This document shows, one piece after another, positions 45,672 through 58,000 of a DNA stretch of 64,000 bases (position 1 is the stretch's first letter; the number at the start of each line of letters is the position of its first letter). The translations under genes and the position numbers were made by a program. Below the pieces are notes generated by a model. The model made no database searches, was not told the origin of the DNA, and saw only the letters and a program-made list of their open reading frames with translations. Source of the stretch: Chondrilla cf. caribensis (lineage: Eukaryota > Porifera > Demospongiae > Chondrillida > Chondrillidae); contig OZ026563.1 in the NCBI GenBank assembly GCA_964020155.1, positions 4,707,940-4,771,939 on the forward strand, in the 5' to 3' direction.

Positions 45672-47088
45672 ATGCATGTGTCAGTGTGTATCTACATATC
45701 ATGTACTTACGTACGTATGTGTACATGTATTGAACAATGTCCTCTTTCCTTGTCAGGCAGCTGTTGATGGCAGAAGTCAGGAGGAGCAGGTTCTGATGGT
45801 GACAGAACTTCTTCGCTACAGAGACACTGCTGCGGCTTCCCATCTTGCTAAATACTGTGACATTCCACTGAGGTTACTGCCTGTACAAGTCCAGTTGCAC
45901 CTCCAAGGAGAGCACAAGTGAGTGCCATGTAGGTGTAATTTGCAGATTTGAAAACTTGTTGATATGTGCTTATGGTACACAGCCCTCCCATGGAGGAGAG
46001 TACAGATTTCCAGTCCAACTTGAAACCGAACATTGCGTTTCACCAGTTACAGCTCCCCATGGACAAGGTGCGCTGGGTGGACAGTGAAGACACACTGGAA
46101 GAGTGTAGACAGCACGTTGTCATGGTGAGCTATTTATGGGGGATCTCTGCTTCTGTTCCCATTCCCATTTCAAATTGCTTTCCCCTTGCAGCAGGTGGAT
46201 CAGATTGTTGGCATAGATGGGGAATGGAGGTTTTCAGCCTGTAACCTTGGGGTGGAGAGGTAAGTAGCAAGTTGTAGAGCATTGTGCATGTATGTGAGGC
46301 TCTACTGGAGGAGCGAGAAGTATATTATTATAGCGAATATCCTTCACAGAATGGCTCTGTTGCAACTGGCCACTCTAGAAGCTGTGTTCCTTCTTGATGT
46401 CCTGCTGTTGGGAAGAACAGTAAACGAAGGCATTTTGAGGAAATTCCTCTCGGACCTACTGACCACAGATAGAGTGATGAAGATCGGATATGGCATTGAC
46501 GGAGACCTCCGAATGTTGGCAAAGACCTGGCATTTTGCTGTAGACATCATCGGAACACCCAAGAAGATCTTAGATTTGCAACTTTTTGTTCCAATAGTAA
46601 GTAACACTGCCCATGACCTGTCCTCAGTGTGCTGTGACATGTGTGCCCATGTACTTGGTTATTCTCACCCATGTATCTTATCTTTCCCCTCCCTGTGATC
46701 CTCACTCACTCACTCCACCTCCCAGTGATCCTCACTCACTCCACCTCCCTCCCCTCCCTCCAGGTGCAGAAGGTGGTCGGTGCATCAGTTAATCTCTCAG
46801 ACCTAAAACCAGAGCCCACAGTGAGCAACCCCTACGAGGAGGATGAAGAAGAGGAAGGAGGTTTCAGTGGTCATGCAAGGGGTCTGAGTCTGCTGGTCAT
46901 GAAGTGCTTCGGCAAACCCCTTGATAAGTCTGAGCAGCTCTCAGATTGGGAGAGGAGACCTCTAAGAGCGGAGCAGATTCACTACGCTGGTTTGTTTACT
47001 GTTGTTGTTTGTGAGTGAGACAATATGAATGTTGAATGAGTGTTGTACATGTAAAAGAGGGTATACTGAACACCCTCACATGTGCACA

Positions 47089-47140
<52 letters not shown>

Positions 47141-48189
47141 ATGCTTACATTCTGATATGTTTCACTGTTCAGTGTATCCTCACAGTCCACCTGTCTCTCT
47201 CCCGGACCACCTGTAGCTCTTGATGCTTACTGTTTGCTGGAGGTTTATGGCTACCTCAAAGACGAGGCTATTTCTGTTGACCCAAACTTTGACCCTGCTC
47301 CAACTGGCCCTTCCACTAAGAAATCCGTCTGTGCTGTCTTCGAAGAAGAGAAAGAGGAAGCATTACGAAGGGTTCAGGCAATGGCTAACGGTAAACCTTT
47401 GGTTACAAACCCTCCTAAGAAGCCAGGTCCCTCCATCCGCCCAAGAGATCTGCGTGTGTTAGCGGACCTCATGTTTCAAGGACTGGGGCGTCATCTACGA
47501 GTGTGTGGCGTGGATGCAAAGATCCTCGCCAATGACTCCTCCAGTTATGATCTGGTCAAAAAAAGTATTGAAGAAAACAGAGTGATATTGACGTCTGGTA
47601 AAGCATTCTTTTGGGCTAGAAACAACATTCCAGATCATCTTTGTTACCATGTCAACAGTAAGAGGCCATCAGACCAAGTGAGAGAGGTGTTGGACTATTT
47701 CAATGTGAAAGTGACAGAAGATGATATTTTGAGCAGGTGTCAGGTGAGTGGGTGTGGTTACACAGATGACGGTGGACCTTTAGTATACTTTGCCTGTTTC
47801 AACTTTCTTGGAAGGTTTGCAACAATGACAAGTACATGTTGGTTGGAGCCAATGATTTTGAAGACATTCTAAAGGCTTTGTCGAGAGCTGAGACTCCAGA
47901 GGACAGCAGCTCACAACTTTCTGATGATAACACAACTTCTTCAAAGAGCAACAGAAGGAATCGTATTCATCATCTACGAACAGTTAAAGGTTCTCTGGGG
48001 AAAGGTCTGGGTGTTCGATCCAACGAGGTGTTCCTCAATGATAGCGGTGTTCGAGTGGCTGTGGAGGGGGTCCCTTCCAGGAAGGTTAAAGAAGTTGATG
48101 TGTTCTTTATCTGCATGGAATGTGGCAAGGTGTTTTGGGAGGGAGGCCATTTTGAGAGAACACTCAAACGACACCAGCAGTACATGTAG
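44012..48189 (+). CDS. EXD3: Exonuclease 3'-5' domain protein 3, mut-7 homologue
   Basis: Nine exons: 44012-45153, 45393-45615, 45757-45917, 45983-46124, 46195-46259, 46350-46596, 46764-46989, 47217-47743, 47815-48189. They give 1035 residues. The N-terminal 400 residues are acidic, then helical. The DEDDy 3'-5' exonuclease follows: motif I IVGIDGEWR, motif II GYGIDGDLRML, motif III HYAALDAYCLLEVY (YxxxD). The C-terminal Mut7-C RNase/zinc-ribbon domain contains RHLRVCGVDAKILAND, RCQVCNND and CMECGKVFWEGGHF. Family knowledge: C. elegans MUT-7 acts in small-RNA pathways and transposon silencing, and Drosophila Nibbler trims small-RNA 3' ends; a similar job here is inference. The exon 5 acceptor is a CAGCAG tandem. 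The ATG at 44012 is preceded by TCACGTGATC (43988-43997). Confidence 0.92.
45616..45669. repeat. (GT)n microsatellite starting exactly at an EXD3 donor
   Basis: The first GT of the run is the 5' splice site after exon 45393-45615. Confidence 0.95.
47095..47139. repeat. (GT)n microsatellite, EXD3 intron
   Basis: GT on the sense strand in the intron 46990-47216. Confidence 0.95.
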
Positions 48190-48194
48190 AAACT

Positions 48195-48405
48195 CTCATC
48201 ACTGTGTCTATTTGTCTCATCACTGTGTCTACATGTCTCATCACTGTGTCTACATGTCTCATCACTGTGTCTACGTGTCTCATAACTGTGTCTACATGTC
48301 TCATCACTGTGTCTACATGTCTCATCACTGTGTCTACATGTCTCATCACTGTGTCTACATGTCTCATAACTGTGTCTACATGTCTCATAACTGTGTCTAC
48401 ATATC
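48195..48405. repeat. Minisatellite, 21-bp unit, 10 copies, in the EXD3 3' UTR
   Basis: Unit CTCATCACTGTGTCTACATG plus T, beginning 5 bp after the EXD3 stop codon. It should be part of the mature mRNA if the AATAAA at 48631 is used. Confidence 0.95.
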
Positions 48406-48892
48406 TGTACCTCTTGTAGTATTATGAATGTTAACCTTGTGTGTACGAATATACTTGTTATAGAGCATACAATATTGGTTTTGTGTTCACTTCACCATGA
48501 TTGATATCATACATTTCATCTTGTATTTTACACAATATTGTGATCTGTATGTGTGCAACTTGATATCATCACCCATGTCAATGTCACCATGTGTTAACAT
48601 ATCTGTTTTCATCCAGCTGACACGCTGTGGAATAAACATTCACACAATTTGAGAATTATAACTTTGTCTAATAAGGTTATTTTAACTGTGCATACATCCA
48701 TATTATTATAATATACGTATTATGTATTATTTATAATTATTATTATTATAATAAAGAATAATCAAATTACTGAGATTTCAATAAAATGGACATTGGATAA
48801 GTCATGTTTTACTACATGCATTAAATTAACATGCATCAGTTGATGTAGAGTTGTTACATTCACTGGGCATGTCCCACCTGATCCTGTGAACA
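48406..48892. other. Convergent intergenic region EXD3 / CACFD1
   Basis: A/T-rich, with AATAAA on the plus strand at 48631-48636 and further copies near 48751 and 48780. No gene was recognised. Confidence 0.55.
48631..48636 (+). terminator. Candidate poly(A) signal for EXD3
   Basis: First AATAAA after the EXD3 stop, 442 bp downstream and past the 21-bp minisatellite. Confidence 0.5.
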
Positions 48893-50528
48893 TCAAGAGC
48901 TCCTTGGCACTGAGTTACCCACGACCAATTCTTCATCTTCGCTATCTTCCATGTCTTCCTTTAGAATCATGTCAATCTCCCCAGAGTTGTTGTGGTACTT
49001 AGCAGTGTACGGCTGAGCAGACCGATCACCCCTGTGGGGGTATGGGTGGGGTAGGATCCGTCACACAACACAACACATGCAGCATTACCAGCTGTTCACT
49101 CACCGTCCCCCAATGGTCAGTACAAAGTAGAACACACCCAAGAAAAACAGCAGAATTTGCGCAATTATTGATGAAATTGAGGCACAAATTAGTATAGGAA
49201 CTACAGCCCATCTGTAGAGGGAGGGTTTTGGAGAATCACAGATAATTTTCTATTTATTGATATCTCACACTGTAAATCCAGATACCACACACAGGGGCAT
49301 GCACACACCCTTAAATACACAACACGCACAAATAACAACAAGCACACACAACAACAACACACACAACAACACAACAACAGCACACACAACAACAACACAC
49401 AACAACATGTACACACAACAGCACACACAACAACAACACACACAACAACATGTACACACAACAACACACATAATAACAACACACACCACAACATGCACAC
49501 AACACACACACAATAACAACACACAGAGAAATAGTGAGTCAACATCATCAGCAATAAGTAAACCTCACAGGCAGTAGAGTATTGCTCTTATCCAACTGTA
49601 GATGTATGAAGTGAGTTTGATGATCCATTCCAAGTGAGGACTACAATAGGCTATGAAAGGAGCTTCTATGAACAGCATACACACAGCAAATACACTATAG
49701 GGAAGAATATGGAGACAGAGGATCAGCTAAAATACAAAAATATACTAAAATATACAATAATATATCAAAATATACTAAAATATAATAAATAATATACCAG
49801 GATATACAAATAAACAGTAGAATCCACACATATGTACCATAGTAGTAAACATCACATTCGATCACGGAAGACTTCACTTACATCATCAATAAACCAGCAG
49901 CTAAACACCTCCCAGCACTGCCAAAGTCACCGAAGAATGCACCAGTTGGGATGAGTGTCACGATCCCACACAGCATCATGACTACAGACAAGGGAGATAT
50001 GTACATCACACACAACATACGAATGGACACCATCCTGTCATGTTGTTGGGGGAGGGGGGATCATGGTGGAGACCACCAGTCATGGCCCACCCACTCCCCA
50101 ATCAGTTATGCTCTCATACAATTGTTCCTGTTGATAGCAATGTTAAGTTATAGTTCTACCAGCTTCAATCATCTTCAAATTAATTAATATATCTGTAGGC
50201 TGGATGTGGCAAAATTGAACCATTAGCATCAAAGATTTCTTTAATCCAGTTTATTTTGATATCTGTCTACTGTTGCATTAGTTACTGTCTTGGATACCTC
50301 AAAGGTATCCCTCAACGGTAATGCTGTCACAGATACACGAATTTCCGAAATCAGCTTAAAAGTTTACTACCCATTAGAAAAACAAAATAAAAAATACGGA
50401 GAGGAGACGTGACACGTACCCACTGCAGTTGATACTCCTAATATTCTTGCCAGTAACGTGCAGCACCAAGGAAATTCTGAAGTGGGTTTTCGCCTCGTTG
50501 GGGTTGTAGACGTAGTGCTTTCAGCCAT
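48893..50528 (-). CDS. CACFD1: Calcium channel Flower homologue
   Basis: Five exons: 50420-50528, 49882-49981, 49569-49694, 49104-49211, 48893-49031. They give 193 residues (human 172). Four hydrophobic segments are seen: LLARILGVSTAVVMMLCGIV, FGSAGRCLAAGLLMIVF, the conserved Flower block VCMLFIEAPFIAYCS, and PILICASISSIIAQILLFFL. An acidic cytosolic tail follows (EDMEDSEDEELV). The glutamate in LFIEAPF is the residue proposed to act in calcium selectivity in this family. Family knowledge: Flower is a presynaptic/vesicular membrane protein linked to endocytosis and cell competition. Here it shares a 77-bp promoter with PRPF4. The intron 49212-49568 carries ACA/ACAACA-rich simple sequence. Confidence 0.85.
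49315..49525. repeat. ACA/ACAACA-rich simple sequence
   Basis: Irregular CACACAACAACA repeats in a Flower intron, giving false Cys/Val-rich open frames on the minus strand. Confidence 0.85.
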
Positions 50529-50605
50529 TTTGCCTGTGATGAGATGACGCGCCTGCGGTTCGACTTCCATTTCAAATTCAGATTAGGTCGACCCAACGTA
50601 ATAAA
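50529..50605. promoter_or_regulatory. Divergent promoter: CACFD1 / PRPF4
   Basis: Only 77 bp separate the two start codons, so the 5' UTRs are very short or overlap. Confidence 0.6.
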
Positions 50606-53600
50606 ATGGCTGACGAAGACACTGACAACGAACCTGCTGCAAAGAAGCAACGCCTCTACTATGGCAGTCTCGAAGAAGTGGAAAAGGAAAGAATTTTGAA
50701 ACAAAAAATGACTGGCGAAGATGGGACGAACATGGGGACTCTTTCTGATAACATTAAAGCAGGAATTGAAGCAGGCAACATTCACATAGGAAATGGTAAG
50801 CACCTGCACAATATACGAGCAGTTGTAGCAGCATTGATATTGCAGTTTCGGTTGCCTCTGGTTCAGCTCAGCCCATGGAATCGTCGTATTCGGATGCTGT
50901 GGATAGACAGAAGCAAGAGCTACTGGAAGTGTTTGAAGCTAGAAAGAGAGTAAGTGGTGTATGTCAGTTTATCATTCAGCCATCTTGAATGAGAAATGTG
51001 GATGGAAGGTGCCTAGACCATACCACTAGTATGGAGCCTGTATGTTGTCTTCTGTGTAGGCAAGGTCAGTTGTGGTACCAACTGATGATGCAGAGGTGAA
51101 AGTGAGGTTAAGAGAGCTGGAAGAACCAATCTGTAAGTACTAGTTAAGGCTGTGTGTGTGCATGGTGTGTGAATATATGAGTGTATGCATTACTGTATTC
51201 TCTCAACCCAGGTCTGTTTGGAGAAGGTCCTGCTGACCGAAGAGAGAGGTTGAGACAGTTAATTGCTGAAATGAGTGAGTTCTGCGCACAACGCCAATTA
51301 ATGACATACGGGACGTGATAAACTATATTATTTGTCTGTGTTGTTGTTGTTGTTGTTGTTGTTCAGCTCAAAGTGGAATGACTCTTGATAAAACAGAAGA
51401 CAAGGGAGAACAGGCTGTCTCCGATATCGTAAGCCATCTGCTGTGTTATGGGGATAACTCTGTGATTGTTGTCAGCTCTGAAGATGGCTGAGATTGAGTG
51501 TTTCGATTCCCATTTCGTGTTGAGATATTTGTGTTGAAGCTTCCTAAGGACCCTGACATGATTGACATGATTGTCTCCACATTTCTGAACCAAGTGCTGT
51601 ACACTTGATCAACATTGCGAACCTGTCCTCGTTCCAGTAATCCTGTCCTCGTTCCAGTAATCCTGTCCTCATTCCAGTTAACCTGTCCTCATTCCAGTAA
51701 TCCTGTCCTCATTCCAGTTAACCTGTCCTCGTTCCAGTTAACCTGTCCTCATTCCAGTCAACCTGTCCTCGTTCCAGTCAACCTGTCCTCATTCCAGTTA
51801 ACCTGTCCTCGTTCCAGTTAACCTGTCCTCGTTCCAGTTAACCTGTCCTCATTCCAGTCAACCTGTCCTCGTTCCAGTCAACCTGTCCTCATTCCAGTCA
51901 ACCTGTCCTCGTTCCAGTCAACCTGTCCTCATTCCAGTCAACCTGTCCTCGTTCCAGTCAATCTGTCCTCATTCCAGTTAACCTGTCCTCATTCCAGTCA
52001 ACCTGTCCTCGTTCCAGTCAACCTGTCCTCATTCCAGTCAACCTGTTCTCATTCCAGTCAACCTGTCCTCGTTCCAGTCAACCTGTCCTCATTCCAGTTA
52101 ACCTGTCCTCATTCCAGTCAACCTGTCCTCGTTCCAGTCAACCTGTTGTTTCACGAACCTCTCCTATCGTGTGTCTCAAGTGGTCTTCCCCTCAGCCCCA
52201 GGACTCCGTGTGGTACCACGAAGGCCCTCCAGAGCTGGAAGAGGCTCGTCTGTGGATAGCGAAGTACTCCGTTGTGCGAGCCAAGGAGAGGCTCGAGCTA
52301 GCCAGACAGGAGAGGTCCAAGCCGACTGCGCTCAGAGCAGCAAAACGCCAGGAAACACACAAGCAGCTGAGAGTGAGACACGGTGTAGCACACACTGCAG
52401 CAGTGGATGTCATTGCTAATGATATTTCATGCGGCTGAAGATTGATGTCATCACTGCTACTCATGAATATTATTACTGCTACTCATGAATATTATTACTG
52501 CTACTCATGAATATTATTACTGCTACTCATGAATATGAATTCTATTATCCCTCCCATCCATCCTCCAGTCACTCAACAACCTCTGTAGTCAGGTTGGGGA
52601 CAACAGACCAATATCGTTCTGCCAGTTCTCTCCCAACAGTGAGATGCTGGCCACTGCCTCCTGGAGTGGTCTCTGTAAGCTCTGGACAGTTCCTGACTGT
52701 CATGAGATCAGAATGCTTCGTGGACACAACGAGCGAGTTGGAGCTATTGCGTTCCACCCTCAGGCTACCCTCACTCAGTCCCCCTCCGCACTCAACATGG
52801 CGTCATGTGCAGCTGATGGGACTGTCTGTCTGTGGGATTTAGAACGGTGTGTTGCTATGGAAACAAATATTAACATCGAAGTTGAACATCAACCCATTCC
52901 CTCTGCAGTGAGACCCCTCTAGCTGACCTGGAGAACCATGGGGACAGAGTGGGACGACTGGCCTTCCATCCTTCAGGACACTACCTAGGGACCACATGGT
53001 ACACTAGCAGTTCTGTGTGGATCAGTGGATGTTCAATACACTCAATACACCCCTATGGTGCTCACTCAATACACCCCTATGGTGCTCACTCAATACACCC
53101 CTATGGTGCTCACTCAATACACCCCTATGGTGCTCACTCAATACACCCCTATGGTGCTCACTCAATACACCCCTATGGTGCTCACTTAGTACACCCCTAT
53201 GGTGCTCACTCAATACACCCCTATGGTGCTCACTCAATACACCCCTATGGTGCTCACACGGTGCTCCTATGTACTGCATAAACATGTACATTTCTTGTAC
53301 TGCAGTCCACCAATCCTTCCTCTATGTGCATGGCTTGTACACAGGGTCTGGTAGTGGGGTTACTCCGACTGTATCTGGTGTGTAGTTGTATACAGTACTT
53401 TGCACTTCATTGTCGCAGCCTAGTGTCTTGGCCCTGTGGAATATATTATGGTTTTGATTGATTGTTAGCATGTGGCTAGCATGTGACTTACATGTGACTG
53501 CTGTATGTTGCTATGGTTTTAGTTTTGATAACTCTTGGAGACTGTGGGATTTGGAGACGCAGCGTGAACTGTTGTTTCAAGTGAGCTAGCTCCACAACAC

Positions 53601-54397
53601 CCACCCTGGTTGGCAGTGGTGGCTGTGTCCTCATCTCTCCCCCATCCTGCAGGAGGGACACTCACGAAATGTGTATGATATAGCATTCCATCCTGACGGC
53701 TCCCTTTGTGGCACTAGGTACACTGTATGTACAGTGTGTACTGTGTGTACTGTATGTACTGTGTGTACTGTGTGTACTGTGTGTACTGTATGTACTGTAT
53801 GTACTGTATGTACTGTATGTACTGTATGTACTGTGCTACCATTGAGTACTGTGGTCTGTCTCTGGTTGCAAACATGTAGTGGTTTTGACGGATGTGGTCG
53901 ACTGTGGGACCTGAGGAGTGGGAAGTGTGTGCTCCTCCTGGACGGACACCTGAAAGGGGTTCTCACGGTCACGTTCTCACCTATTGGGTATGGCTTCATC
54001 TCATGCAGTGCTGCATGTTTACTAGCTACTATGAATGGAGTTGTTGCTATTGTTGTTTAGTGTTTATGTGGGGACTGGTGGTGATGACAATGTAGTTCGC
54101 ATGTGGGACCTCAGACAGAAGAAGAGTGTCTACACAATACCTGCTCACACCAGCCTTGTGTCATACATGAAGTTCCAAGGTATAATGCCTGATTCCATTT
54201 CCAAATTAAAATTTTGGTATGGGAACAAATGTTAACTGTGTTGAAATTGGTACCAATTACTGTACAGATTCCAAGAGCCACTACATGGTGACGTCGTCAT
54301 ACGACAACACTGCCAAGGTGTGGGCTCACCCTGGGTGGACCCCACTCAAGACTCTGTCAGGACACGTCGGGAAAGTGATGGCTGTGGACATTTCAAA

Positions 54398-54446
<49 letters not shown>

Positions 54447-54454
54447 GTGTTGTG

Positions 54455-54507
<53 letters not shown>

Positions 54508-54613
54508 GGTGGTATCAGTGTTGTGATGATTTCTTCCCTTCGTTGGAGCAGATGATGAGTACATTGCTACTGCCTCTTATGACAGGACTTTCAAGCTCTG
54601 GGGAAGAGAGTAG
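50606..54613 (+). CDS. PRPF4: U4/U6 small nuclear ribonucleoprotein Prp4
   Basis: Fourteen exons: 50606-50795, 50846-50949, 51060-51132, 51212-51274, 51367-51428, 52196-52372, 52569-52846, 52909-52998, 53523-53580, 53653-53717, 53880-53987, 54061-54179, 54268-54399, 54552-54613. They give 526 residues (human 522). The N-terminal splicing-factor motif [20 protein letters not shown] is diagnostic. Seven WD40 blades follow, e.g. [82 protein letters not shown] and YDRTFKLW. Family knowledge: a component of the U4/U6.U5 tri-snRNP needed for spliceosome activation. Several introns are filled by minisatellites. The intron 51429-52195 carries about 26 tandem 3'-splice-site-like units. Confidence 0.93.
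51616..52143. repeat. Minisatellite, 20-bp unit with a 3' splice-site motif, about 26 copies
   Basis: Unit AACCTGTCCTCATTCCAGTC (A/G variants). Each copy carries a pyrimidine tract followed by CAG, on the sense strand of PRPF4, 52 bp upstream of the true acceptor at 52195. Confidence 0.97.
52447..52535. repeat. 21-22-bp tandem repeat, 4 copies
   Basis: Unit CTGCTACTCATGAATATTAT in the PRPF4 intron 52373-52568. Confidence 0.9.
53035..53258. repeat. Minisatellite, 24-bp unit, about 9 copies
   Basis: Unit CTCAATACACCCCTATGGTG plus CTCA in the PRPF4 intron 52999-53522. A multiple of three, so it is open on both strands without being a gene. Confidence 0.95.
53719..53832. repeat. 9-bp repeat TACTGTRTG, about 12 copies
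   Basis: Starts directly at the donor after exon 53653-53717 (GTACACTGTATGTACTG). Confidence 0.9.
54400..54507. repeat. (GT)n microsatellite starting exactly at a PRPF4 donor
   Basis: The run begins with the 5' splice-site GT after exon 54268-54399 and occupies most of the 152-bp intron. Confidence 0.95.
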
Positions 54614-55008
54614 ACTAAAATGTTTGATTTTTTCTTGTCATTTATGAATTTTCAATTCTTGGAACAATGAAATGGTCAAGTTGGTTTAGTTACAAGGAAC
54701 AGTGTAGGTTGTCATGTCATTTGCAAAAATGTAAAATGTGCGTGCTTTGATAGCTATAGCCTGAAGTTAGTGTTGGTAGTATTTTTGATGTCGTTTTGCA
54801 ATGAACCATGTAGCAGGGAGCCTAAAAAGCTGGAAGCCTCTAGAAATTATCGTGCATATATTTGATTTAATTAATCATTATTATTAGAAGTATATGCATA
54901 TGATAATGTAATAATTATTTATAATATTATGTTCACCAAATCAAATACAAAGTGCAAAGTGTAAAGGTTAAAATTTCATAAAAACTCTAAACATGTAGTC
55001 TGTGTTGT
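54614..55008. other. Convergent intergenic region PRPF4 / alpha-spectrin
   Basis: 395 bp, A/T-rich toward its right half. No AATAAA on the plus strand and no gene was recognised. Confidence 0.45.
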
Positions 55009-58000
55009 TCATGTGGAGTAGAGAGCCCGGGAAAATGTCCTGTAGTCCAGGGCACCCGCCACTGCACCTGGACCCCTGTATGGCTTCATACGCTGGACAC
55101 AGAACGCCACGTGTTCACTAGAAAGTACCTTGATGCCAAAAATAGTAACGTGATAACTGATGGACGAATGATTATCACATGACCCTCACATGATCATACC
55201 TGTTTGAGCTGTGCTTCAGTGACAAATGGTTTGTCTCCTCCCTCTGTGATGGCCTTGAACGCTTCCTCTACTTCTTGGACTGAATCGACATTCTCTGTTT
55301 CTCTACTGATCATGAAGGTCATGTAGTCTTCCTTTGTGATGTGACCATTTCTGAGAATTTAGTGAAAAAATATACACTCAGGTGACAAAACAAGTAGCAA
55401 TCAATATCACACTTTGTGTCAATGAGCAGACATCAATAGAGGACATACTAAGGTCAGTGAACAAACAGCAATCAACGTTACATTCAGTATCAGTAGCAAA
55501 GCTAGCACACATCTCACTAGTAGTAGCAGGTGGATGAACACAGCTATTCTACCAGCTGATTGGTTCTATTTGTACACGCTTCCTGGTGAGGTAGACCAAC
55601 CTGTTGGGATCGACTCTGTCCAAAATGGCTTCAAACTCTGGATCAGTCTGTCCTTCCTCCACTACAGCCAGGTCGCACCCAAGGGATCGGAGACATGCTT
55701 TAAATTCATGATATTCCAGCTGTCCACTCTTGTTTCGATCAAAGTAATTAAATGTTTGATTAATCTCCCTGATCTGTTCTTCTGATACACCTGTAGTGTT
55801 CCTGCACATCGAGAAGAGATCAGACATCAATTCACTACTTCCAATGCAACACACCCACACAAGCCACACCTCTTATGACATGGCCACACCAGTCAGTAAC
55901 ATGACTCCACTCAAAACAACACGACTGTATCTACACGAGCCACACCCACCCAACACACCCCCTTACTTGGCTTGTATCTGCTGCTCCAAGCTATGCTGTA
56001 TCCTGAGGGCCAGCTGTCCGAGCTGGTCCCACTGCTGAGCTAGGCTAACCGTGGTGTGTTCGGTATACTTGTTGTCCAGTATCATTGCCTTCTCCATCTG
56101 TGCTCCTAGTTCCTCGATCCTCCTCAATCCTTCCTTCTTGGACAACACCTCCCTAGCCTTCATCTACAGGAGAGGAGATATTGACAGTATAGGCAATCAC
56201 ATCAAAGTGGACTATATGTGAGTGGGTCACCTTAATCGAGTCCAGTTGGTGCTCCAGTGTTCCAGAGAGCTCACTGCAAGCCGTCCTCGTCTCACTCAAC
56301 CAAGAGTGGAAGGCGTTAGCTTGTTGCGCAAACAATCTACGCATGTCGTCGTTCTGGTCTTGACGTTGTGATTCCTTCGTCAGTTCTCTGTCCCTCTCCT
56401 ATTGGATAAAATACAATGGCAATGGGTGTGTCCAATGGGTGTGCCCAATGGGTGTGCTCAATGGGTGTGCCCAATGGATGTGTTGATAGGGTGGGTACAG
56501 ATGTAATCTAAAATTTTAACACCCTTTTCAACAAAGCTGCAATTTTTTGTGTGTACACATTCAGGTTGAGGGTGTGTCTGTGGGCGTGCTCACCTTGATG
56601 ACCTTCTGAAGATGTTGCCAGTGGTCATCCAGTGAGTCCATCGTGAACCATGTGTACCTTGAGATTTGAGAGTGGTGTAACAAACTACATGTCACGTGAC
56701 AATCATGTGACTCACGGGTTAGTTGTAACACGGTAGGTTTTTATCTGCCTGTCCAGAGTGCTAAGCTGCTTCAGTTCATTCCTGTACTGAGTGAGCGTGC
56801 TCTGGAACTGAGTGTGTGCCTCTCTCAGACCCTAAGCCGCAGAGGGGTATGAACAGAAAGGAAAAGTGTACATGTGCAATAGAGGCCCGCTGGGCTGTTA
56901 CATGGCAAAATTAAAGTACCCTAGGCTATTACCTTGATTTCTTCCACTGAATTGCAGCGAACAGGGTCAGTGAGGTCCTCCTCTGTGTCCTCCATCCAAC
57001 TCTGGAACGCAGATGCTCTCTTGGCAAACTGAAGAAACAGTTCTTCAACTTTCTCAAATTGTTCTAAGGAGCGCTCCAATCTCTTCTTACGACTGCCAGT
57101 ATCCGTTTTGAGTTTCTCCCACCTACAGAAACAGGACAGAGGTAAAGTAGAAGTGATGGAATGGGTACACACCCACACCCACAACACCACCCACCCACCC
57201 ACCCACCCACACACACACACAGTAAACTACTCCTAGTCATACTTTTTCATGACATCTTCATATCTTTGTCGAATTTGTGGTATTTTCGAGTGCTTCTCTG
57301 CATAGAGTGTCTCCTTCATCTCACTCAGATTGCAAATGCTTTCTTGCTCGAAGCCATTCAAACCTGCTTCAAAAGCTTCCTAGGAGTGAACCTGACTATT
57401 GAGAACCACCCACGGTAAGGAGTACAGTTCCTATGGTTACCTGTTTCGCAAGGAGCCCCTGTACTGATGCAATGTCTCTTCCAAAGTCCTCGGATTTTGC
57501 TTGTCCTTCTTTGCTTCCTGGAGTGAGACACACCCACTATCAGTGGACACACCCATCATGATTGTACACACAGTATCAACGCACTGATCCAGGAATCCAC
57601 AAGGTCTGCATTCCAGGTGAACTTCAAGTAGGAAGCATTGGCATACAGAGATCTCTTCTTAGCCTCGACTGCTGCCTCCAGTTCAGCCATTTTGGTCTAT
57701 GAATATTATTACAGCAACACCATAGTAACAACAATGCAGTAATTGTACATACAAAAAACAGAAGAACACAACCTTTAATTCTGACAATCGCTTGGATATA
57801 TTCTCAGCTTGAAAATTTCCCTGAAAGATTAAAAATATATAAGCTATATCTAAGATCTCCAAAATGATGACACAGCGATGGAGCCAGTACCTGGGAAATG
57901 AGCTCATCGCCGCAGAACTCAATCTTCTCCACCTGTCCTCTGTGGAAGTCAAGGTCTGCATCAAAAGCTTCCTGTTTCTTCAGTAGACCTTGATTGGTGG

